This document shows, piece by piece, positions 8,628 to 16,563 of a DNA stretch of 39,697 nt. The position numbers and the translations under genes were made by a program. Under the pieces are notes generated by a model. That model saw only the letters and a list, made by a program, of their open reading frames with translations. It did not search any database and was not told the origin of the DNA. The stretch covers positions 1 through 39,697 of the forward strand of contig JAUYHV010000189.1 of the NCBI GenBank assembly GCA_030689845.1, read 5' to 3'. Each line of letters opens with the position of its first letter. The stretch's first letter is position 1. Origin of the DNA: Dehalococcoidia bacterium. Its GTDB lineage: Bacteria; Chloroflexota; Dehalococcoidia; JACQUA01.

Positions 8628-9740
8628 TTGCCGGACGCAGATATAGTTATTGCCGGGGCCGGTGTTGTCGGACTGGCTATAGCCTCCCGCCTCGCATCCC
8701 CCTCCCGCAGAGTCTTTATTTTGGAGAAGAATTTCTCTTTCGGCCAGGAGACCAGCAGCCATAACAGCGGTGTTATCCACAGTGGCATCTATTACCCCGA
8801 GAACTCATTAAAAGCCCGGATGTGCACCAGGGGCAGGGAACTTCTCTATGAGATCTGCCGGACCCGGGGAGTGCCTTGTCTGAAACCGGGGAAGATAATC
8901 GTTGCCACCGGGGAAGATGAAATTGGACAACTGGAGGCGTTGTTCAATCAGGGAATGGCCAACGGGGTAACTGACCTGAAACTCCTATCCCGCAGACAGC
9001 TACGAACCCTCGAACCCAACGTTGAGGGGTCAGGAGCATTACTTTCTCCCTCCACGGGAATAATCGAGCCTTTTGCCCTGATGAACTGCTTTCTCCAGCA
9101 GGCCCGGGAAGGCGGCGCCGTATTTGCATTCCGGACGGAAGTGACCGGGCTGGAAAAATCAGCCGACGGTTTCACTGTGTCGGTTAAAGACTCGCAGGGA
9201 AGCTTTACTTTCGATACCCATGTATTTATTAACAGTTGCGGGCTTTATTCCGACAGGACAGCGGAACTTGCAGGAATAGATATCGACTCCGCAAAATACC
9301 GTATTCATTACTGTAAAGGCCACTACTTCATGTTGAAACACCGGGGCCCCCCACCGGTATCCCGCCCGGTGTACCCAGTGCCCGAAACCGACGGAGCCGG
9401 GCTGGGAATTCATATCACCCCGGACATTGAAGGAAACATCAGGCTTGGTCCCGATGCCCTTTACGTATCGTCCATTTCATACGGAGTTGCCGACTCCGGC
9501 AGGGAAGCATTCTGGAAATCGGCACGCCGCCTGGTGCCTGGTATTGATATAAATGAACTTTTCCCTGATTTTGCAGGAATAAGGCCGAAGCTCCAGGCCG
9601 AAGGAGAAGGGTTCCGGGACTTTGTTATAACGAATGAGCGGGAGCGCGGCCTGCCCGGACTCATCAACCTGCTGGGAATTGAATCCCCCGGCCTTACCTC
9701 GGCCCCGGCCATAGCCGAATATATCTCCGGCATCATCTAA
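8628..9740 (+). CDS. lhgO: L-2-hydroxyglutarate oxidase-like FAD-dependent oxidoreductase (LhgO/DAO family)
   Basis: A DAO-fold flavoprotein. The N-terminal FAD-binding GAGVVG is at residues 10-15, with a ribose-binding Glu near residue 33. The segment SSHNSGVIHSGIYYP is the signature of the LhgO/L2HGDH family, which oxidises L-2-hydroxyglutarate to 2-oxoglutarate and passes electrons to quinones. The C terminus has GIRPKL and a closing IESPGLTSAPAIAEYI segment. The frame is open from TTG at 8583 inside the previous gene. I prefer the TTG at 8628, which has AAAGGTG 8 bases upstream and gives 370 residues. Glycerol-3-phosphate-type relatives share the fold, so substrate is inferred. It closes the cassette just before the ribosomal promoter. 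Confidence 0.87.
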   Translation: MPDADIVIAGAGVVGLAIASRLASPSRRVFILEKNFSFGQETSSHNSGVIHSGIYYPENSLKARMCTRGRELLYEICRTRGVPCLKPGKIIVATGEDEIGQLEALFNQGMANGVTDLKLLSRRQLRTLEPNVEGSGALLSPSTGIIEPFALMNCFLQQAREGGAVFAFRTEVTGLEKSADGFTVSVKDSQGSFTFDTHVFINSCGLYSDRTAELAGIDIDSAKYRIHYCKGHYFMLKHRGPPPVSRPVYPVPETDGAGLGIHITPDIEGNIRLGPDALYVSSISYGVADSGREAFWKSARRLVPGIDINELFPDFAGIRPKLQAEGEGFRDFVITNERERGLPGLINLLGIESPGLTSAPAIAEYISGII

Positions 9741-9775
9741 AAACTTTTCTCTTCTTTTTTCAAAAAAGCTTGTAA

Positions 9776-9804
9776 TTGACAAATGATTTCGAGCATGATA
9801 CAAT
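9776..9804 (+). promoter_or_regulatory. Strong sigma-70-type promoter of the ribosomal-protein superoperon
   Basis: TTGACA (9776-9781) is a perfect -35 element and TACAAT (9799-9804) a one-mismatch -10 element, with 17 bases between. A TG two bases before the -10 makes it an extended -10 promoter. Transcription should start near 9811, leaving a leader of about 200 bases before rpsL. Confidence 0.85.
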
Positions 9805-9817
9805 TTTTCCTCGCTGT

Positions 9818-9840
9818 CCTGGGGAGGATTTCTCCCCGGG
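9818..9840 (+). promoter_or_regulatory. GC-rich hairpin at the 5' end of the ribosomal leader
   Basis: Bases 9818-9826 pair with 9832-9840 to form a 9-bp stem (one G-U) closed by a GATTT loop, only a few bases after the predicted transcript start. The T-run nearby begins 6 bases downstream and is interrupted, so this is not a good terminator. It may protect the 5' end or bind a regulatory protein. Confidence 0.45.
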
Positions 9841-9960
9841 AAAGGTTTTTATTGATTTTCTTCGATATAACCTGAAATTTATTACTTTTACGAGGTGGGG
9901 TAAATTAAGTAAAGAGTAAATTTTATAGCATTATTTTATAAGGTTATAGCGAAGATTGAG

Positions 9961-9988
9961 ATGAGCCCCCACGAAGAGGGCTCATTTT
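9961..9988 (+). promoter_or_regulatory. Hairpin with short T-run before rpsL, possible attenuator
   Basis: ATGAGCCC (9961-9968) and GGGCTCAT (9978-9985) form a perfect 8-bp stem around a 9-base loop, and TTTT follows directly. It sits about 29 bases before the preferred rpsL start. It could act as an attenuator or as a ribosomal-protein binding site in the long leader. The rest of 9741-10016 is AT-rich and shows no gene. Confidence 0.55.
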
Positions 9989-10016
9989 AGTGTTAAAACC
10001 AGGAAGGAAACAGGAT

Positions 10017-10442
10017 TTGCCTACTATTAATCAGCTTGTCCGAAAGGGTAGAAAAAGAATAGTAAAAAAGACCAAAGCTCCGGCATTGAGATTTACCTTT
10101 AATGCCTTGACTAACAGGTCTTCCGAGGGAGAAGGTTCTCCTCAGAAAAGGGGTGTTTGTCTCCAGGTGAAGACAATGACCCCCAAGAAACCTAACTCCG
10201 CCCTGCGGAAAATAGCCCGCGTCAGGCTGACCAATGGCATGGAAGTCACAGCATACATTCCCGGGGAAGGGCACAACCTCCAGGAGCACTCGGTGGTTCT
10301 TGTTCGGGGAGGCAGGGTTAAAGACCTGCCAGGTGTTCGCTATCACATTGTAAGGGGCGCCCTCGATGCCGGCGGTGTTACCGCCCGCAAACGGGGACGC
10401 AGCAAGTACGGCGCTAAAAAAGTTAAGATTGCCGCTAAGTAA
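10017..10442 (+). CDS. rpsL: 30S ribosomal protein S12
   Basis: S12 lies at the decoding centre of the small subunit. The protein has the conserved MPTINQLVRKG start, PKKPNSALRK, GEGHNLQEHS and a basic C terminus. Between PAL and PQKRGVC it has 17 residues where E. coli has three, an insertion also present in Firmicutes. The frame is open from GTG at 9990, but the TTG at 10017 has AGGAAGG 9 bases upstream and gives the canonical N terminus and 141 residues, so I use it. It is the first gene of the superoperon. The streptomycin-contact Lys in PKKPN is intact. Confidence 0.97.
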   Translation: MPTINQLVRKGRKRIVKKTKAPALRFTFNALTNRSSEGEGSPQKRGVCLQVKTMTPKKPNSALRKIARVRLTNGMEVTAYIPGEGHNLQEHSVVLVRGGRVKDLPGVRYHIVRGALDAGGVTARKRGRSKYGAKKVKIAAK

Positions 10443-10478
10443 ACGTTATTTATATATATTTAATATTGGAAAAGTAAT

Positions 10479-10949
10479 ATGCCAAGACGAGCAAGAGTTT
10501 TTAAGAAGAGAGTCATTCCGGACCCGAAATTTAATAACCTCGTCGTTTCAAAATTTATCAATGCCATGATGTCCAAAGGCAAAAAGAGCACTGCCAGGGC
10601 GCTGGTCTATGACAGTTTCGAAATTATTGAGAAGCAGACAAAGAAGGACCCTATTGAGGTTTTTGAACTGGCTATTAAGAATACTACTCCCCTCCTCCAG
10701 GTAAAACCGAGGAGAGTGGGTGGTGCTACCTACCAGGTTCCCGTGGAAGTGCTGCCCGACCGGGGGTTGTTTCTCGCGGTAAAGTGGCTGCTGGCAGTAG
10801 CCCGCTCGCGAAAAGGGAAACCCATGGCTGTTAAACTAGCAGGGGAAATCATGGATGCCTCCCAGGGACAGGGAGCAACGATTAAAAAACGGGAAGATAC
10901 CCATAAAATGGCCGAGGCCAACAGGGCCTTTGCTCATTACAGATGGTAA
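10479..10949 (+). CDS. rpsG: 30S ribosomal protein S7
   Basis: S7 nucleates assembly of the 30S head by binding the 3' major domain of 16S rRNA and contacts the E-site tRNA. The 156-residue length, the MPRRARVFKK start, the KPRRVGGATYQVPVEV loop and the ending EANRAFAHYRW are standard. It starts with ATG 36 bases after rpsL, with GGAAAAG as the only candidate ribosome-binding site. In many bacteria S7 represses the str operon by binding between rpsL and rpsG; that spacer is only 36 bases and AT-rich here, with no obvious S7-site fold. Confidence 0.98.
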   Translation: MPRRARVFKKRVIPDPKFNNLVVSKFINAMMSKGKKSTARALVYDSFEIIEKQTKKDPIEVFELAIKNTTPLLQVKPRRVGGATYQVPVEVLPDRGLFLAVKWLLAVARSRKGKPMAVKLAGEIMDASQGQGATIKKREDTHKMAEANRAFAHYRW

Positions 10950-11023
10950 TTTGATTTAATATTATGCTAAAGGCACAACGGGGAACACCCCAGTTAAGTA
11001 AATCTGACGTTCGAGAAAAAACA

Positions 11024-13111
11024 ATGGTTCGCAATTTTCCTTTAACGCAAATCCGTAACATAGGAATCATTGCGCACATAGATGCCGGTAAGACAACCGT
11101 TACCGAGAGGATTCTTTATTATACGGGCCGTACTTACAAAATCGGCGAGGTGCATGAGGGCAATGCCGTGATGGACTGGATGCCCCAGGAAAAGGAACGG
11201 GGTATTACCATAACTTCGGCAGCTACGACATGCCACTGGCTGGATTGCCGCATCAACATTATCGACACCCCGGGACATGTGGACTTTACTGCTGAAGTTG
11301 AGAGAAGTTTAAGAATTCTGGATGGCGGCGTGGTAGTTTTCGACGGCGTCGGCGGCGTGGAACCGCAGTCCGAAACAGTCTGGCGGCAGGCCAACAAGTA
11401 CAAGGTACCCCGTATTTGTTTTATTAATAAAATGGACCGTCCCGGGGCAAACTACCATCGCACCATATCCATGATAGAGGAACGCCTTAAAGCGGTACCC
11501 TTGCCCATCCAGTTACCCCTGGGGATCGAGGAATTTTACAAGGGAATAATTGACCTTGTAGAAGAAAAGGCCTGGGTGTTCAGCGAAGACGTTACCACCA
11601 AGCCGCAGCCCTCACCAATACCTTCGGAGTACGCGGATGCCGTCAAAAAGTACAGGGACGGAATGCTGGAGAAACTGGCCGAAAACGACGACCATTTTTT
11701 ACTGGCTTACCTGGAGGGCGGAAACATTGAGATTGAAGAGATAAAAAACGCCATTCGCCGGGCAACGGTGAATAATAAAATTGTGCCTGTTTTATGCGGA
11801 AGCGCTTTGAAGAATAAGGGCGTTCAGCCCCTTCTGGATGCCGTGGTTAATTATTTACCCTCGCCGCTGGATACTCTGCCCGTTGAAGGAAATAACCCCG
11901 ATACCGGGGAACAAGAAATCCGGAATGCCAGTGACGAAGAACCGTTTGCGGCACTGGCATTCAAAGTTGTGACAGACCCCTTCGTGGGACGCTTGGTTTA
12001 TTTCCGGACATACTCGGGAAAGGCCTCCATAGGCACCCAGGTAATAAATTCCACCAGGGGTAAGAAAGAAAGGATAGGCAGGCTCCTGTTGATGCATGCC
12101 AACAGGAGAGAAGATATAGATGATGTGGATACAGGGACCATAGCGGCGACACTCGGGATGAAGAGCACGTTTACAGGGGACACGCTTTGCAGCCCGGACC
12201 ATCCTATTATCCTGGAGAATATCCGTTTCCCCGTGCCTGTTATTTCCCTGGCAATAGAGCCGAAGACAAAGGCCGATGAGGACAAAATGGGCGAAGCGCT
12301 GACGAAGCTGGCCCAGGAGGACCCGACTTTCCAGGTTCACTTTGACAAGGAGACGGGACAGACCGTTATTTCGGGAATGGGTGAATTGCACCTGGAGGTA
12401 CTGGTGGAGCGGATGCTAAGGGAGTTCCGGGTATCCGCTTCGGTGGGTAAACCACAGGTCGCCTATAAAGAGGCCATAACCGAGTCTGTGAAATCCGAAG
12501 GCCGTTTCGTGCGGCAGTCAGGCGGCCACGGACAGTTTGGCCATGTGTGGCTGCAACTGGAACCTAACGTCCGGGGCGGCGGCTTTGTGTTCGAGAACAA
12601 GGTTATCGGGGGTGTTATTCCCCGGGAATATATCCCATCGGTTGAAGAAGGAATCCGGGAGGCTCTGGAGACCGGCGTTATCGCCGGTTACCCTATTATA
12701 GATTTAAAAGCCACTCTTGTAGACGGCAGTTACCACGATGTTGATTCATCGGAAATTGCATTCAAAATGGCCGGCTCTATTGCTTTGAGGCACGGCGTTT
12801 CGAAGGCAAAGCCGATTCTGTTAGAACCTATAATGAAGCTCGATGTTATAGTACCGCTGGAGTATATGGGTGATATTATCGGGGACCTGAACTCCAGGAG
12901 GGGAAAGATCGAGGGAATAGAGACACGGGTTGATGCCTGTACAGTCAGCTGCCATATACCGCTGGCCGAGACCTTCGGTTACGCTACCAGGATAAGGTCT
13001 TTAACCCAGGGCAGAGCGACTTATTATATGGAATTGTTTCAATACGAACAAGTGCCTTCTTCTGTTTCGGAGGTGATTATAGGTAAAAGCGGCAGGAAAA
13101 GTAGTGTATAA
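11024..13111 (+). CDS. fusA: Translation elongation factor G
   Basis: EF-G is the GTPase that drives ribosomal translocation and helps recycling. The G motifs are all present: AHIDAGKT, RGITITSAAT, DTPGHVDF, NKMD and GSA. They are followed by domains II-V, including the SGMGELHLEV and GGHGQFGHVW stretches. The frame is open from ATG at 10964, but homologues begin just before IRNIGIIAHID. The ATG at 11024 gives 695 residues beginning MVRNFPLTQ, so I prefer it, although only GAGAAAA lies upstream. The stop is two bases before rpsJ. The usual tuf gene does not follow. Confidence 0.97.
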   Translation: MVRNFPLTQIRNIGIIAHIDAGKTTVTERILYYTGRTYKIGEVHEGNAVMDWMPQEKERGITITSAATTCHWLDCRINIIDTPGHVDFTAEVERSLRILDGGVVVFDGVGGVEPQSETVWRQANKYKVPRICFINKMDRPGANYHRTISMIEERLKAVPLPIQLPLGIEEFYKGIIDLVEEKAWVFSEDVTTKPQPSPIPSEYADAVKKYRDGMLEKLAENDDHFLLAYLEGGNIEIEEIKNAIRRATVNNKIVPVLCGSALKNKGVQPLLDAVVNYLPSPLDTLPVEGNNPDTGEQEIRNASDEEPFAALAFKVVTDPFVGRLVYFRTYSGKASIGTQVINSTRGKKERIGRLLLMHANRREDIDDVDTGTIAATLGMKSTFTGDTLCSPDHPIILENIRFPVPVISLAIEPKTKADEDKMGEALTKLAQEDPTFQVHFDKETGQTVISGMGELHLEVLVERMLREFRVSASVGKPQVAYKEAITESVKSEGRFVRQSGGHGQFGHVWLQLEPNVRGGGFVFENKVIGGVIPREYIPSVEEGIREALETGVIAGYPIIDLKATLVDGSYHDVDSSEIAFKMAGSIALRHGVSKAKPILLEPIMKLDVIVPLEYMGDIIGDLNSRRGKIEGIETRVDACTVSCHIPLAETFGYATRIRSLTQGRATYYMELFQYEQVPSSVSEVIIGKSGRKSSV

Positions 13112-13113
13112 AA

Positions 13114-13422
13114 ATGGCTAAACAAAAAATACGCATCAAACTAAAGGCATTTGATCATAAGCTGCTGGACCAGTCGGCGGAACAGATCGTTGAAACCGCT
13201 GAAAAAACCGGCGCAAATGTTGCCGGACCTGTGCCCCTTCCCACCCATATAATGAAGATTTGTGTTAACAGGTCAACAAATATCGACAAGGATTCCAGGG
13301 AGCAGTTCGAAATCAGGACCCATAAGCGCTTGATAGACATATTGGACCCGACGGCGAAAACCATCGATGCCTTAACCAAATTGAATTTACCCTCCGGCGT
13401 GGAGATTGAAATAAAACTGTAA
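13114..13422 (+). CDS. rpsJ: 30S ribosomal protein S10
   Basis: S10 is part of the 30S head and, with NusB, is the boxA-binding antitermination factor NusE. The 102-residue protein has the IRIKLKAFDHKLLD start, GPVPLPT in the exposed loop and a KLNLPSGVEIEIKL end. It begins two bases after fusA, and the ribosome-binding site (AGGAAAAG) lies inside the fusA 3' end, so the two are translationally linked. It opens the S10 block directly, with no tuf gene between. Confidence 0.98.
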   Translation: MAKQKIRIKLKAFDHKLLDQSAEQIVETAEKTGANVAGPVPLPTHIMKICVNRSTNIDKDSREQFEIRTHKRLIDILDPTAKTIDALTKLNLPSGVEIEIKL

Positions 13423-13444
13423 TAATAAATATTTGGAAATGTTT

Positions 13445-14071
13445 ATGATACGAGGCATATTGGGAAAAAAAATAGGGATGACAAGGGTAATAGGGGAAAG
13501 CGGCGTTTTTGATACGGTAACGGTCATCGAGGCCGGCCCCTGCGTGGCAGTACAGATTAAAAATAAAGAAAAAGACGGCTATAGCGCCGTGCAGTTGGGC
13601 TTCGGACAGGCTAAAAAGCTGAATGCCGCTGCCAAAGGTCATCTAAAGGGCCTTGGCTCCTTCAGGTATCTCAGGGAAGTTGAAATGGATAGCTCCGGGA
13701 CGCCGGAGGTGGGGCAGGTTTTCGACGTAAGCATTTTCGAGGTTGGAAGCCGCGTAGATATTGTCGGCGTCACCAAGGGTAAAGGATTTGCCGGGGTAGT
13801 AAAAAGGCATCATTTTGCCGGCGGTCCAAAAACCCACGGCCAGTCGGACAGGTGGCGCGCCCCGGGTTCCATCGGCGCAGGTACTTCTCCCGGGCGTGTC
13901 TGGAAAGGGCAGAAGATGGCCGGGCACATGGGGCATGACGCATTGACCCAGCGTAATTTGAAAGTTATTCTTACAGACCCCCAGAAACAACTGCTCCTGG
14001 TAAGGGGCGCGGTTCCTGGGGCAAAAAACGATGTGGTATTGATAAAACAATCGAAGTGGGAGAAAAGTTAA
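13445..14071 (+). CDS. rplC: 50S ribosomal protein L3
   Basis: L3 is an early assembly protein of the large subunit whose extension reaches the peptidyl-transferase centre. The GILGKKIGMTR start, the GGPKTHGQSDRWRAPGS loop, and the GRVWKGQKMAGHMG glutamine-methylation region are conserved. The frame is open from a TTG at 13433 and passes another ATG at 13439, but the ATG at 13445 gives the usual N terminus (MIRGILGKK) and 208 residues, with GGAAA 7 bases upstream. It ends two bases before the preferred rplD start. Confidence 0.97.
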   Translation: MIRGILGKKIGMTRVIGESGVFDTVTVIEAGPCVAVQIKNKEKDGYSAVQLGFGQAKKLNAAAKGHLKGLGSFRYLREVEMDSSGTPEVGQVFDVSIFEVGSRVDIVGVTKGKGFAGVVKRHHFAGGPKTHGQSDRWRAPGSIGAGTSPGRVWKGQKMAGHMGHDALTQRNLKVILTDPQKQLLLVRGAVPGAKNDVVLIKQSKWEKS

Positions 14072-14073
14072 CC

Positions 14074-14715
14074 ATGGAAGTTGCAGTCTTAAATACCACC
14101 GGTGATACTGTCTCCCAGTTACAAATCAGTGATTACGTCTTTAACATACCTGTTAATACCGCTGTCATGCACCAGGTCCTGGTCGCCCAGAATAATAATG
14201 CCCGGCTGGGAACCGCAAATACGAAGACCAGGAGCGAAGTCACGGGCAGCACCAGGAAATTGTTCGCCCAGAAACACACGGGAAGAGCCAGAAGGGGCTC
14301 CATTAAGTCACCGCTCCTGAAGGGTGGTGGAATCGTTTTCGGACCTCATCCCAGGAGTTACAAGCAAAAACTAAATAAAAAAATGAAATCCCTGGCCATT
14401 CGAAGCGCTCTGTCGAGCAAAACCAGGGAAAACCAGTTCCTGGTACTCGATGAGCTGAAAGTAAACAGCCCAAAAACAAAAGAAATCATAAATGTTATGA
14501 AAAACCTGGGTATTTCTTCTACGGTGCTTTTTGTGACCACCCAGCCTTCAAATGAGCTGAAGTTCAGTGCCCGGAATGTGCCCGAGATAAAAGTTTTACC
14601 CTTGGATTCGATAAATTTAGCGGATTTGTTGAAATTTAACAGTTTAGCAATGACCGTGGATGCGATACGAAAAGCTGAGGATATGTGGGGACAGCAAGAA
14701 CCCGGGGATAAGTAG
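14074..14715 (+). CDS. rplD: 50S ribosomal protein L4
   Basis: L4 binds domain I of 23S rRNA and lines the exit tunnel. In some bacteria it also represses the S10 operon. The basic loop around RKLFAQKHTGRARRGSI and GGGIVFGPHPRSY is the conserved tunnel-facing part. The frame is open from GTG at 14056, inside rplC. The ATG at 14074 has GGGAGA upstream, gives the typical MEVAVLNTTGD start and 213 residues, and is preferred. It ends 17 bases before rplW. Confidence 0.97.
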   Translation: MEVAVLNTTGDTVSQLQISDYVFNIPVNTAVMHQVLVAQNNNARLGTANTKTRSEVTGSTRKLFAQKHTGRARRGSIKSPLLKGGGIVFGPHPRSYKQKLNKKMKSLAIRSALSSKTRENQFLVLDELKVNSPKTKEIINVMKNLGISSTVLFVTTQPSNELKFSARNVPEIKVLPLDSINLADLLKFNSLAMTVDAIRKAEDMWGQQEPGDK

Positions 14716-14732
14716 ATCAAGAGGATTCAAAA

Positions 14733-15017
14733 ATGCACCTTTACGAAGTTCTAAGGCGGCCTTTGGTAACAGAAAAAAATACCATACTTCAGGAACTGGG
14801 AAAATATGTTTTTGAAGTGCACAAGAATGCCAACAAGCCTATGGTTAAACAGGCTGTCCAGCTCGCTTTCAAAGTCAAGGTTGAAAAGGTTAATATAATC
14901 AACGTTCACGGTGAAAAGAAAAGGTTCGGTGCCAGGATGATAACCACGCCTTCATGGAAAAAAGCCGTAGTGACACTAAAAAAAGGTGACAAGATTCAGA
15001 TATTCGAAGGTATTTAG
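14733..15017 (+). CDS. rplW: 50S ribosomal protein L23
   Basis: L23 sits at the tunnel exit and is the docking point for trigger factor and the signal recognition particle. The 94-residue protein starts MHLYEVLRRPLVTEKN, keeps the conserved FEVHKNANKPMVKQAV helix and ends in the usual KKGDKIQIFEG. It starts with ATG preceded by AAGAGGA. It lies 40 bases before rplB in the fixed L4-L23-L2 order of the S10 operon. Confidence 0.98.
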   Translation: MHLYEVLRRPLVTEKNTILQELGKYVFEVHKNANKPMVKQAVQLAFKVKVEKVNIINVHGEKKRFGARMITTPSWKKAVVTLKKGDKIQIFEGI

Positions 15018-15057
15018 TTTTTAAGATGATTGTTAAAAAAGGTACAGGAGAATTATT

Positions 15058-15891
15058 TTGGGTTTAAAGAATTTTAAGCCTACGTCCCCGGGCAGAAGGG
15101 GTATGGTAGGATTTTCTTTCGACGAGATAACCAAAACGGAACCTGAGAAGTCCCTTATCCATCCCCGCAAGAACAACGCCGGACGTAACTACCAGGGTCG
15201 CATAAGCGTGCGTCACAGGGGTGGTGGGAGCAAGCGTATGCTCAGGGATATCGATTTCAAGAGGGATAATATCGGCGTGCCTGGCAAGGTAGCAGCCATT
15301 GAATACGATCCCAATCGCACAGCCCGCATCGCCCTGGTCCATTATGCCGATGGTGATAAGCGGTACATCCTGGCTCCGGTGGGACTGGCGGTCGGTGATA
15401 CCGTGAACGCCGGAAGCAGCGCTGAAATAAAACCGGGGAATGCCCTTCCCTTGAAAGATATTCCTGTAGGCACGATGATTCATAACCTGGAGCTTTACAG
15501 GGGTAAGGGGGCCCAGCTTGTCCGTTCTGCGGGCCAGGCGGCCCAGTTGATGGCCAGGGAAGAAAAATATGCCCTTATACGTTTGCCGTCGCTGGAATTA
15601 AGAAGAATAAACATAGAGTGCATGGCTACTATCGGTCAGGTCGGCAATGTGGAGCACCAGAATATAGTTCTTGGTAAAGCCGGTAGGAGCAGGTGGCTGA
15701 GGAGGAGGCCCTCGGTACGCGGTACTGCCATGAATCCGAGAGACCATCCGCATGGCGGGGGCGAAGGGCGAAGCCCGATTGGGCTCACCGGACCGAAAAC
15801 ACCCTGGGGAAAGCCGGCACTGGGATACAAGACCAGGCGGCGTAAAGATACCGGCAAAATGATTGTTAAACGTCGATCTAAAAATAGGTAA
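15058..15891 (+). CDS. rplB: 50S ribosomal protein L2
   Basis: L2 is needed for subunit association and peptidyl-transferase activity. The conserved HPHGGGEG loop, carrying the functional histidine, is near residue 230, and GRRGMVGFSFDEIT and RHRGGGSKR precede it. The length of 277 residues is normal. The start is TTG at 15058 with an AGGAG 8 bases upstream. It is one of several TTG starts in this operon, unusual for so highly expressed a protein. The basic C terminus ends KRRSKNR, and rpsS follows after 12 bases. Confidence 0.98.
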   Translation: MGLKNFKPTSPGRRGMVGFSFDEITKTEPEKSLIHPRKNNAGRNYQGRISVRHRGGGSKRMLRDIDFKRDNIGVPGKVAAIEYDPNRTARIALVHYADGDKRYILAPVGLAVGDTVNAGSSAEIKPGNALPLKDIPVGTMIHNLELYRGKGAQLVRSAGQAAQLMAREEKYALIRLPSLELRRINIECMATIGQVGNVEHQNIVLGKAGRSRWLRRRPSVRGTAMNPRDHPHGGGEGRSPIGLTGPKTPWGKPALGYKTRRRKDTGKMIVKRRSKNR

Positions 15892-15903
15892 GGAAAGTAA
15901 ATA

Positions 15904-16173
15904 ATGTCCAGGTCAGTAAAAAAAGGGCCGTATATTGACCCCAAGTTAATGAAAAAAGTAGAGGCTGTCAACAGTTCCGGCCAGAAAACTGTAATAAAAA
16001 CCTGGGCCCGGGCATGTACTGTGATTCCGGAAATGCTCGGCCATACTATCGGGGTTCATGACGGTAGGCGTCACGTCCCGGTCTTCATTACGGAAAACAT
16101 GGTCGGCCATAAACTGGGTGAGTTTGCTCCTACCAGGACATTCCGTGGCCACTCGTCTAAGAGCAAGGAATAA
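15904..16173 (+). CDS. rpsS: 30S ribosomal protein S19
   Basis: S19 is at the top of the 30S head, forms a complex with S13 and contacts the A-site tRNA and bridge B1a. The 89-residue sequence starts MSRSVKKGPYIDP and keeps the TWARACTVIPEM, GVHDGRRHVPVFI and FAPTRTFRGH segments. It starts with ATG 12 bases after rplB with GGAAAG upstream. The spacer of 51 bases to rplV is the longest within this stretch and has no clear structure. Confidence 0.98.
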   Translation: MSRSVKKGPYIDPKLMKKVEAVNSSGQKTVIKTWARACTVIPEMLGHTIGVHDGRRHVPVFITENMVGHKLGEFAPTRTFRGHSSKSKE

Positions 16174-16224
16174 AAAAGGAGTTAACTGGTAAAATCAATT
16201 AGGAACCCAGCCAGAGATATAATT

Positions 16225-16563
16225 ATGCAAGTTAAAGCAGTAGCAAAAAACGTCGGAGTATCCTTTAAGAAAATGCAGCTTATCGTGGATACGGTCCGGA
16301 ATAAGAAAGTGGACGAAGGTCTGGCCGTTTTAAAGTTCTTACCTTCTCCCTCCGCCCGACATGTGGCAAAAGTAGTAAAATCTGCTGCCGCAAATGCGGA
16401 AAATAATTATCACTTGATACCGGCCAACCTGAAAATCGTAGGCATTTACGCTGACAAAGGAAGGACTTTGAAAAGGTTCAGAGCCAGGGCCAGGGGACGG
16501 GCCAGCCGTATTTTAAAACGTTCCTGTCATCTTACTGTAATAGTAGAAGAAAAGGAGGGATGA
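16225..16563 (+). CDS. rplV: 50S ribosomal protein L22
   Basis: L22 lines the exit tunnel next to L4 with a long beta-hairpin. That loop appears here as LKRFRARARGRASRILKR in the C-terminal half. The 112-residue length and the KKMQLIVDTVRNKKV helix fit the family. It starts with ATG at 16225. An AAAGGAGGGA stretch near its 3' end serves as the ribosome-binding site for rpsC, whose start codon follows the stop directly, with no gap. Confidence 0.98.
   Translation: MQVKAVAKNVGVSFKKMQLIVDTVRNKKVDEGLAVLKFLPSPSARHVAKVVKSAAANAENNYHLIPANLKIVGIYADKGRTLKRFRARARGRASRILKRSCHLTVIVEEKEG

Noticed and set aside
10050..10140. A 14-residue insertion in S12 relative to E. coli
   Set aside because: A similar-length insertion at the same place is normal in S12 of Firmicutes such as Bacillus subtilis, so it is a lineage trait and not new.
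11855..12391. A 178-codon reverse open frame opposite fusA
   Set aside because: It is antisense to EF-G domain II-III, has no family features, and its composition follows the complement of fusA codons.
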